The notes beneath the pieces are model-generated. The model made no database searches, was not told the origin of the DNA, and saw nothing but the letters and a program-made list of their open reading frames with translations. A stretch of DNA of 64,000 bases, taken from Leptasterias polaris. Its lineage: Eukaryota > Echinodermata > Asteroidea > Forcipulatida > Asteriidae. The position numbers and the translations under genes were made by a program. Location of the stretch: assembly GCA_037783415.1 (NCBI GenBank), contig JAZGTN010000168.1, positions 248,001 through 312,000 on the forward strand, in the 5' to 3' direction. The stretch's first letter is position 1; each line of letters opens with the position of its first letter. Positions 1-11,600 of the stretch are shown one piece after another.

Positions 1-2606
1 CAAATAGGGGCTTGTCCGTGTCCAGCCCATCTCAACTTTGCCTCCCTGATTCTTCATGTCCTTTACTCCTATTTTCTTCCTTTATCACTGCATCTTATTT
101 TGTCCGTGTTGTATTTCGCATGGAATTGTAGACTATAAATACACACACTGTGCAAAGGAGCTTAACTGGAAAAACATTTTATTCATTATCCCTGGGAATG
201 CAAATCATGGTGTGACCTTTTGACATTAGCTGTATGCAAATTATACAGTACTAAATATTTATGAGCTGTGTGTAGCCAAGTGGGCCAAAGCAAATATTAC
301 AGTCACGGATGGATATTTGTAACATTCTTCTCTTCATTGCCCTTGGTTTTGTTTGTAGTTTTTGTTATCTAGGTATGTTGTTCTCAATTCTGCAGCAAAT
401 GTAATAGATAGGTTGCAGTATGACGTAAGTCGGCCATCTTTACGGGCAATTTGGAACACACGGTCATGCGATACGCGTGAGAACGGCGTGCAGCACGCAC
501 ACATTTCACCAAACATGATTGGTTAGTGAATGACGCGGCTGCGTTAATAATTTGAGCGCTTGACGCGCCTGCAAGCCAAAATGCGATTTGCCCGTAAAGA
601 TGGCGTCTACTGGGAACTATCTATAGTTGGTAGCACATTGGTTGTACATTTGTCTTCTCCATGCCCCCTTGGTATAATCTTGTAACCTTGAATTTTGTTG
701 TGCCGTCCAAAACAGCTCCAACCTGCCTGTACCCTTCTCATTACTTCTATCAAATAATAAACCACAAGGGAAATTGACTGGGTAAATTTTAAATGGTTAT
801 GGGTCGAAAAAATAAAAATTTACTACAGCGATATTTGAACCAACGATCTCTGGATTAACGTTCCGTATTATCGTGCCGTACTTCTTCTTGTGTGTAGTCT
901 TTCATCTTTACTGTTTGACCCAGGTATTTGTATTTGTCAACTCTATCCATGTCATGATCTTCTTCTTTTTATCATTGATTTGTCATATATTTTGTTTTGG
1001 CTTTCTGCATTTTCAGTCCAATTTTGGGGCTTTCCTTGTTCAGGTGATGCTATTAACATTGAATTTCAATGTATTCCACAGAAGAGGTAAATAAAACCCC
1101 GTCGTCTGCAAGCATTTTTCGCCATTACTTGGACGCAAATACGGCCAGCATTCTTTGCTTTTTAAATGCATCACAGGCATCTCCAAACAATGATGTTGAA
1201 TCAACTTTACAAAAACGCCAGCATCACGAGTGTAATAAGCCTTTGTGTTTGTTTCAATTAGCACGCTTTACAGATTTTTTATACCAAGGCACCGACAAAA
1301 CAAAACAAAGCGATCTATTGCTGCATTATTTTAGATACAGAGTGTTTATTATTCTTTCTCATAATTTCAATGGAAGTGGGATTGATTCCACAATCACAAA
1401 CTAAACGAGGAAGGAAGTTCTTAATCTAAAGAGAAATGTATCGAGTGACAATTCAACCCAACCCCTGGAAAAAGGAAAGTAAACACTGAAGATAAAGCTG
1501 TGGTTGAAGACCATTCCACCTTGATCCCCAGTCGATATGATATCTCCTACAGATAGTGTCAGTGCTGCACCCACCCCACTCTCCCTCAAGATTCCTTTGT
1601 TATCTTGAAATTACCTCATTGGTAATTGCTGTATTTTTTGAGAAAATGTGGATTAGTGATGCCCAAATGATGTCCTGTCGTAAACTGTCCCCCCCCCAAA
1701 AAAAAAAAAATCCAACCATAACTATTTTCAGACTTAAAACTTAAATAAAGGCATTGTCAGCCCAAGATGTCCACATTGACAATGTGTACCGGTAATACAG
1801 GTATCTAATCTTGACAACTTCACTTTTACAGCCGGCCTGTACAGTATTACATACAATCTCAACAGGAAATGTTTCTACAAAAATTCATGCCAAACAAAAC
1901 ATAGCAGGAGAAAACCTTTGGTAGTGTTGTTGTAAATCATTGGAGAGACCTAGAACAAGATGTTGGCCCAACAATGCCTGAATCCTTGACCTAAAACCTG
2001 AATTTTGTTTTATATCAAGCCAGTGGGTAAACCATTCAGTAACAGTAGCCATAACTTATTATTTAACACCTTTGTAGGTCACACGGCATTCATTGTTCAT
2101 ACTATCCCCTTCGTCAAAAACCTTTCACTGTGCATTTTTTGTCCCATCCTGTTGTACTATTGCACTCTAGACCACACCGTGCGTTATGCAGAGCAGTACA
2201 AAACACCTTCATACTATGGAGGCCAGATGCAATTTTGCACATTTTGTTTATTCTATGATTGTTTTTATCCTCCAATATAATGATAAAAATCTACTTGGAT
2301 GTTACATAAAACAAACAATGAATGTTCTGCATTTGCTGTCAGATAAAAAGGTTCCATCCATACATATTCATTATTTGTAAAATGTTTCTGTTTCTGCTTA
2401 GCCGATTGAGGCCCAATTTCATAGTTCTGTTTAGCAAAACTAAACAGGATACAGTCAGATGCTACATAAGGCATTGACTAGAAAAACAACAGCCACAGCT
2501 TCTTCCCACTACTTTCAAATACCCGGGAGTAAATATCCATTAATATTTATATAATTGTTTTAATTTTCATGATAGTGGTCTAGTTCTGTACAAATTGATA
2601 ATGTCA
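1..2606. other. Intergenic, downstream of MCCC2
   Basis: No gene recognised. It holds the small TIR element at 433-604, a C/A homopolymer stretch near 1690-1711 and a fragment of the CCCAATTTCAT repeat family at 2407-2470. The MCCC2 3' UTR must begin at 2606 and run leftward; its end is not obvious. Short ORFs here look random. Confidence 0.6.
433..604. mobile_element. Small TIR element (MITE-like), 172 bp
   Basis: A perfect 17-bp inverted repeat, GCCATCTTTACGGGCAA at 433-449 and its complement at 588-604, brackets 138 bp that are richer in CpG than the flanks. No ORF. Size and structure fit a non-autonomous DNA transposon. I could not see a target-site duplication. Confidence 0.55.
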
Positions 2607-5600
2607 TCACATGCGGAATACACCGAAGTTTGTGTCCTGTACGGGAGCATTGAGGGCTGAGCTCAGACTCATGGCGAGGATGGTGCGGGTATCTGTCGGA
2701 TCGATCACACCGTCGTCCCACAACCTGTATCAAAAACAAATCACACCGACAATTATTTAGCTGTTGTTGCCAGTCTTGTTATCCTGGAGACCAAGTCTCA
2801 ATCTTGAGACCTTTTCTTTGTGGCCTCAGTGTCCGCCTTCAAAATGTTTGGTCTTGATTGGCCTTGTCTTTGCCCTGCAAAATTCTTGGTCTTGAAAGGC
2901 TTATAAGCTGCTTACTGTGGAGCCACATAGAGCTCAGAATTCCATGGGACATAAATACAGAATTCTGAGATCACCAGCACCAAACCATTGTGCCCTGAGC
3001 TTCTTCCAGGTTCACGACTACAATTTCGTGGTCTCGGTTGTGGACTTCCTGGTATCAACTACAACACCTTCTACTTCTTTCGTTTCAAACGTGTTGTGTG
3101 TTTTTTTTCTTTATATTCTGTCTTTAATAACTGCTCACAACGAGGGGAACAAATGTTATGTTGAATGAAATAAAGTGAAATGGCGTGTAGGGCCGAGCGG
3201 ATAAGAGCTCTGGTGTTTCTGTTTAGCAGTTTGTGGGTTCGAGTCCCGGTCGTGACACTTGTGTCCTTAAGCAAGACACTTAACCATTATTGCTGCGTCC
3301 TTCGGATGTCCCGTGTGTTGTGTAATGCATGTAAAAGAACCCAGTGCACTTATCGAAAAGAGAAGGGGTTTTCCCCGGTGTTCCTGGTTTGATTGGCTGT
3401 ATATTGCGCCACACCACCTTGTAAACCATTACATGGTGCTATGTAAAGGAATAGGTCTCATACTTCAACACGTAACTCCACATACCTTGAAGGAAAATAC
3501 TGACTGTTGGAGCCTCACTGAGTGACGAATATGAGCGCTATATAAGAAGCCACTATTGTTGTTATTATTATTACCAGGAGATGGCACAGCAAGGTAGTAA
3601 GGTGTCTCGCTGAGTGACTTACCGTGCACTGGAATAATAAGGACTGCCTTCTTGATCATATTTCTCCAGAATGGGCTTCATCAAGGCCTCTTCCTCCTCA
3701 GCAGTAAACTACAATCACACAAAAACATCCAAAGACTTCTGCTAAGCATATTTGTCTCTATAAGCTCAGCAACTTTCAGAATTGTGCCAGATGTATGTGG
3801 GTTAGAGACCTTTATCATGATTCTGGTATCGTTGCCAAATTTCAGGCATACTTCTTAGGGGGGATTCGAACCCATGACCCCTGCCCTTCAAGCCCCAAGA
3901 GGTCAGTTCGAATCCTTTAAAATAGAACCCTTGCATAACGCTCTGCACTGCTGGTACGCTGAGGTCTTTTTACGCGCCAAGAGCAGCTGTTGTTAAATGA
4001 GCTGCCTCCTTTTGCCTCAGTGAGGGCGCTGTTTGAGAGTGCAAGGGGTCTATAAGCATTTGGAACCACAAACAGTTTAATAGATATAATAATTGCATCG
4101 GAGGTTGGATATTTTTACCCTACAGTGGTGTGTGAAAAGCACTGTATATATATTTACCTCTTTGCCCATTCGTTGACGCTGGGCCTTCTGAACCTGAGCC
4201 AATACCAACGCTGCCTGCTTCCCTCCCATGACCGAGATCCTCGCATTGGGCCACATGTACAGGAATCTTGGACTGTGTTAACACGAACAAAAGTAACTCT
4301 GACTCAATACAAAAATAATCCGTCAATAAATTTCACTCACATTTGTTATACTTTTGAATCAAAATTCTCAAATTAAAGAGTATGGGAAAATGAGAAACTT
4401 TAATAGGGCCTTGTCACACAGGGATTTATTTTAATATAATTATATCATGTAGGATGACCCTGGACGAATGAAAGGATTGTTTTACTGTAATTTTTTTTTT
4501 TTCCCCCTTTCTTTTTGGGGGGGGGGGGGGGTCTTAAAGTCAAAATGCTGTTATGTGATGAAGACATAATGGTTTTTTAGGAGGCTACCAAAACCTAATC
4601 AGGGCTACTAAAAAAATTTTTACTACCCCTGTAAATTTAGATCACACCAGCCCTCACGCAGTAAAAAATACTGTGAACCTACAGTGTAATCGCGTCACAC
4701 TTCACCAACAGGGGAAAAGGCTCTAGAATTCTTACCTATATGCCCTGCCGCACATTCCGTAGTTACCGGCCCCGAAGGATCCACCCACAATGACGGTAAT
4801 CTTAGGGACGTTGGCACAGGCTACAGCCGTCACCATCTTGGCTCCGTTCTTAGCGATTCCGTTGGCTTCAGCATCACGGCCTACCATAAACCCTGGAGTA
4901 AACACAATTGAATCGATCAATAAAAAGAGATGGACATGAACTCTTAATACACCATCGGACTTTGGCCTGATTTCACAAGGAGTTAATTTCATCTTAAAAA
5001 GTGTCTAATATATTTCGAATCAATCTTAATAGAAATGATTCCATTTGAGTAGGGCGCCCTCGCTGTCAGAAGGAGATGTTCATTGGCCAATCCTTTGCCT
5101 TCTCCTTTTTTCCACAGATATTTTTAGTCCGTCTAATTTACTGATTTTTTTCCTTCTTCTCCCACTTTTGATTTTTTCTTTTGTGTTTCAAACCTCTTGT
5201 GGTTAAACCAGCCCCTTCTCCCCCCACCCTCCCATCTCATTTTTCATTGTTTCTTCTGTGAGATTTCTGCCTCTCTCTCTTTTTGTCTTTTTATTTCTTT
5301 CGACTTCGTCTGTTACCCCAGTATACCTTTTTATATGTGTTGTGTTGTAATTTAGCCTTTGAGAAAGACTCTCCTAGGCTCGAAACGTCAGGCCAATAAT
5401 CATGTTTTGCATTTATACCACAGGTCCTTTTGTTTAAGCAGTTTGCAACAGCTACTTAAATGTCCTCTTTAATAAATTTCAAATCTTTGACCTACCTGTT
5501 ATGTTCTGTAAAAATATAAGTGGAATCTTTCGTTGGCAGCAAAGCTGAATAAAATGCGTAGCCTGTTGAGAAAATGGAAAAAGAAAGAAAAAATATGCTC

Positions 5601-8600
5601 AAACGCCTGAAATTTTATTTGAAATATGAGGAGGCAAAACAAAAGCAAAGTTTTATCAGAGGAAAAGAATGAGTTTAAGAAGAGCAAAGAAGTGAACAGT
5701 CAAAAATAGTTTTTTGAGCTGTGACCTCAATTCTGAATTAGATATATCCATGCCGCTGTTATCAGACAATTGAATGCCACTTTCGAAGGGATTTTCAACA
5801 CGGGGCAATTTACAGGCAGCCAATTCCAGTAAATCTCTGCGGGGAAAAAACGCCTACTCTTCATATTTCAAAATAATTTTCTATGGGACATTATGACAGT
5901 TCTTAAAATGCCTTTTTCTAAGTGTTTTGTTTTTGCATGCAATGTAGTTGGACTCCTCAAAGTTGCCCGTAAAACTTACTTGTGCGACAAGGCCCGTAAA
6001 GAATGCTATGAGTTCTCGACAACTTACCTTTAAAGCACATGAAGAATATAGCACCCCATTGTTGCCTAGGATACCCACTGGGTAACCATGGATATGAGCA
6101 AAACCTTTTGATCACAAAGAGAGAAAAACATAAAACAATGACAAGTCAGACACAATGAAACGCTTCTTGATCAAACAGTACCAGCATCCTTGATTTGTAT
6201 CAATGTTTGTACAGTTAGTGTTACACCCGTTTCTTGTTTTGATCGTTACCATGTTTTTTCCTCTGACAATCCTTTAAATAACCTACTTTAATTTGAGGTA
6301 AAAACTAGATTTTCTAGATTTTGTGGATGAGTCCACACAATGCCTGCATTGTTGTGGACACCTTTTATTGTATTAGGGTGTTTTTTTTCTTCAGGTTTTA
6401 AGTAATTTTTGTGGTGATTTGTGATTTATAATGGAATTTTATACGAGTCAGATTGTACATCTTAATCAATTTTTTGATGTACCAGTATTTTTTATCAAAG
6501 TGCCTTTTAAGTGACTTTTGCTGATGAATTAATTTTATCCCGTAAAGCGCACTGAGATTATCTGATGATGTAATTCACTTTATAAGAATAAAATATAATT
6601 TATTAGTAGATCTACACTTTGTATGTAATGCCTATTCAGAAGATTAGTCAAAATCTTGAAATGGGCAAAACTTTTCATCTTAAAAGTATTTTTAAATCTA
6701 CTTTTTAGTCAACAGAGCAATGTGTAGTAGATGCTTATCAAATTCCAGCCATCATTATTTCCTTCCATACAAACGCCTGTGACAAAAGGGAGGCTGGGTG
6801 CATAAATAGTCAGAAGCCTTTATAAGCATGTTAATCAGCACTGTTGATCTCATACAGGGAGTCCAACAATAACAGCCAAGTCTAGAAATACCGTTTTTAA
6901 GTCGTTGTTAAGACACTAACCCGTGATTAACGTGTCTCCATAGAGTGTCTTGAACTCGTCGAACACACTGCCGTCAACAACCCTCGCTATTACCTCCCGG
7001 ATGTCATAAACTTTGCTGAAGTCGCTCTGTACGATGCCGTACAGCTCATCGGCAGGGTAGATAGGGTCTTGTGGCGTTTGAATCGGTATCTACGACAGGA
7101 AATGCCAGGAAACCAAAAATTCCAATGGGTCATTACACACAGTGCTCGGTAAACATCGCACGCCTAATTTGCGTACTGATCATGAGCCTGTGTTGCAAAA
7201 GTTTGTCAGGACCGAGAGAAAAATGGCGCTGCGATCTTTGTCTTTTTTTCTCAACTTGGTAGAGGCCAGATTATAAACTACAGCATTAAATGGAGGAAAC
7301 AAATACTCAAAAAGGCCACCACGGCTTAGGTCAAACAATGGAAACGTGGAATCGCATACGCGCCAAGCACAACTCTAAGCCAATAATAAGTCTTCCCTTG
7401 ACCTCAGTGAGGGTGCTGTTTAAGCTTTTGACTTCTTATGCAAGGTGTTTATTCCAATCAATCATTACACACAGCGCTCGGGAAACATGACAGACCTAAT
7501 TTGCAGACAGATCATGCACCTGTCTTGCAAAAGTTTGCCAGCATTGATAGAAAAATGGCCTTCGTGATCTTTGTATTTTTTTCAAACTGGTAGAGGCCAG
7601 CTTTGATGTTAAAGTGACTGAATTCAAACCCATATTTTGAAGCTGTTCTGGGTGCACAGTGCATCAGTTACTGATGAGGCATGGGACAGATCTAAACTCA
7701 AACCAAGTGGCATGGTGTGGCATGGCCAATGCTGGTGCACCAGACTCAAGTTCTGGTGGCTTGGTCATCAGGGTGTGTGTTCGAAACCTGGTCATGACAC
7801 TAGTGTCCTTAAGCAAGACTCTAACAAACAATTATTTCTCTTCACCCAGGGGTAAATGGGTACCTGTGAGAGCAGAGATGGTTCTTGTGATTGATGGGCT
7901 ACATATTTGGCAGCACAGGCTGTATACTCCCCCCATGGAGCTGAGATGGTTTAAGGAACGATGAAATAAATGGCTCAGTGACCAGAGGTGATAATGTCAG
8001 AGCACCATGAGCAACACTGAGTGACAGATTTGACCACTGTACAAGAAACCACTATTATTATTACTACTATTTATGGTGTCCCCATGATTCCTTCTGTTCT
8101 TACATTAGTTGTTTTCTTCCTGTTGAGGTTTGCCACCGCTCTCCTTGCCAGGTACAAGGCATGGCTGTCATCTTCAGCAAAGTGGTCTGTTACGCCCGAT
8201 GTCCTGTTCGATAAAACCAGATTGTATGGGTGAAGTCAACAGAATAGTTCTTGAATAATAAAGCGTCACAATGAATTTTGCATTGCTGTGTCACTCCCTT
8301 GCTAGCAACAACTACCTGCAAGTCAGTACGCCTTCAGCATGCCTTCTGTGTTGCTCGTTAGCAACAACTATCTGCAAGTCGGCACGCCTTCAGCATGCCT
8401 TCTGTGTTGCTCGTTAGCAACAACTACCTGCAAGTCAGCACGCCTTCAGCACGCCTTCTGTGTCGCTCGCTAGCAACAACTACCTGCAAGTCAGTACGTC
8501 TTCTGTGTCGCTCGCTAGCAACAACTACCTGCAAGTCAGTATGCCTTCAGCACGCCTTCTGTGTGACTCGCTAGCAACAACTACCTGCAAGTCAGTACGC

Positions 8601-11600
8601 CTTCAGCACGCCTTTTGTGTCACTCGCTAGCAACAACTACCTGCAAGTCAGCACACCTTCTGTGTCACTCGCTAGCAACAAGTGTGGTTTACACTTATTT
8701 GAATGGATGAAAATACAGATGGTAAAGGTCACTAGAGGTCAACTTTCTTCCCATGACTTACCTACAATGGAGGTCAGCCCCACCCAAATCTTCTGGGGAC
8801 ACTACTTCCCCAGTCGCTGCTCGTACCTGTGGCAACAAAAGAGTGGGAAAACAAATAATTTGGATTTATTCAGCACTTTTAAAGATAGCATCAAAAGGCA
8901 TTCTACAGTTTTTATTATCTGCTGCCTGAGCAGGGAATTATTTTTGGGGGAAAACATTACAAGATGAAGAAGGTCAGTGCCAATCTTTAGATGTGTTTGA
9001 TGTGAGGAGGGGTGGGGGTGGGGGTGGGATGCGTCATCCCCTACACACCCCAACCCTACTTTAAACACCATTTAAGTTTCCATATCAACCGGCACCTATA
9101 CCGACATACTTTAAAATGGCCACGCATCTGGAATCAGCAGATTTCAAGTCGGCAATGGGGGACAAAAAGGCACGGAGAACCATCGTGATTCGAGGACACC
9201 ACTCGACTTAATATAAGCAAGTAAGCAATCAACCAACCAACAATTGCTTCTTACCAATGGAGGTCCAGCCAGGAAGATGGTCCCCTGTTTTTTAACAATA
9301 ATACTCTGATCTGCCATGGCTGGTACGTACGCCCCACCTGCTGTACAGCTACCCAGTACAACTGCGATCTGGAAACCAGTGATAAAAGGTTATTTTAAAA
9401 CATACCAATGACAGGCCAGAATCTTGTTTAGGTACATTCTATGAGTATCAATGATTAAAAAAATTATTAGATGTGCCGAGTATCCCTGATCAAACTATTG
9501 ATTAGACACATTGAGTGTTAATGATCAATCTTTTGATTAGATGTGCCGAGTATCAATTATCAAACTATTGATTAGATGTGCCGAGTATCAATTATCAAAC
9601 TATTGATTAAATGAGCTAAGTTTCATCGTTCAAACTATTGATTAGATGTGCTGAGTATCAGTGATCAAACTATTGATTAAATTAGATCTACATTTATTTA
9701 GAACTGAAACAAAAGGAAATGACAAATAACCTTTTGTCTTTGTTGTCTTTGCCTTCTCCTTTTCCCCCACAGATATCCACATTTTTAGTCTGCCTTATTT
9801 ACTAATTATTTACTTTCAAACTTCCCCTTCCCTCCAAACCCCCCCCCCCTTTGTCTCTGAATGCTTTCTGCTTCTCTCTCTCTCTCTATTCATGTATTTC
9901 CACTTGACTGCTCTTGTTTCACTTGTATACATGTTCATGTGTGTTGTGTTGTCATTTAGCCTTCGAGAAAGACTCTGCTAGGGTCGAAACGTCAGGCTAC
10001 TAACTAATTTTTGCATTTTTAGAACTAAAACAATCGAATGGATCCAAAAACCAAAGGTATACTCTTGATGCTATTTATCAATGGGGCCATGGGGGGTATC
10101 AAAAGGTCACTGACCTGTGGTATCCCCATACTGGACATGGTAGCTTGGTTGAAGAAGATGCGACCAAAGTGATCTCTGTCTGGAAAGACCTCATCCTGTC
10201 TGGGTAAATTGGCTCCTCCAGAGTCAACTACAAAAAGAGTCAAATAACGATTATTTCATACTGAATCCCAAACTATTCCAGTGACCCCCTTTCAGAGTCC
10301 ACAGTAGTTGCAATAAATTTAAGACAAAATATCATATTGATAAGTTTCAATCTGAAAGCTCATTGATTATAAATTTCATACCAGTACCAATCCTATATTT
10401 AGTTTGCGGTAACACCGTGTGTATGTACCTACTTTGCTGTGTAGATTTGTTCATGAGAACTTGTCTCAAGTGCTATTTATTCTACTGCCGCAGAGTGGGT
10501 TTTGGAATTCGGCAGACTACTTAGTTCTGAAAAAAATCTTTCCTGCTTATTAAGTGCTACCTGGGAAGGTAGGAAATAGACAGGACTACTGCTTTTACTG
10601 AGTGGATCAAGGGGACTGCTTGTTATTGACTTCACTGCCGCAGAGTGAGTTCTTAATTGGTCTCAATGTTTGGACTAGCTTGCTCTAGTCATCATCATGA
10701 GACTGTACCAATCCTCCATCTGACATACTGTTAACAGTCGACACATTGGAGAAGTTATCTTCTTCCCCAAGATTGTTTTTTCTTTTTCTTGTAAAATGAA
10801 AAGACCAACCTAGATATACGCAGGGGAGGTTGTTCTCTTTAGCAATGTCCTGCGCTCGTAAGTGCTTCTTTACTGTGATTGGGTAATAGGTACCAGCCTT
10901 GACAGTTGCATCGTTCGCAACGATCATGCAGTCAACTCTGAAGGGAAAAGACAAAGAAGAAGAAATTGATCTTATGAAGTGTTTAAGTTATAAAAAACCA
11001 TTCCCTTTCAATAACAATTTACTTTATCAGTAAAATCCCACTATTGAAGCGCCTTCCGAGTTCGGCAAGAAAAGAATTACAGTGGTGGGTGACATTTGAA
11101 CCCCTGGCTTTTCACAACCGAGCTGGCCTCTCACCATCATGGTGGGATGCCGATTATTTTATTGTGGAGGGCGTAGATATTTCAAGAAAGACTTGTTAAA
11201 GTATACAGTGCTTTGTAACTAAATAATGTGTATTGCATCCAAATCGAGTGACTTTCGGGTACAGCTGTGGCCGTTGGCAGCCGCAACAACAGCTGAAGAG
11301 CAGGCCTTTTTTGCAATATAGCCTGAGCCACTGCAAAGCCATTAACTTGAATTTGGCATAAGACTAAGATTTAAATGGGAAAGAACGAATAGAATTTACT
11401 CGAACCCCCTGCTGATATATGTGAGGGTCATGTTTGGCAGTATGAGACAGACACCCACATGGTTACCTACCCAGACACCCACATGGTTACCTACCCAGAC
11501 ACCCACATGGTTACCTACCCAGACACTCTGCCGATACCAGTAATAATACCCCCAGCTGGCACTTCCTCGTCACCGTAGAGCTGATAGCCAGCCAGTTGAG

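Noticed and set aside
3185..3255. Possible functional tRNA gene
   Set aside because: A- and B-box-like motifs exist, but the arms do not pair properly and a SINE body and microsatellite tail follow. Called a SINE.
8301..8692. CRISPR-like regular repeats
   Set aside because: Units are contiguous with no unique spacers, and the DNA is an animal intron. Minisatellite.
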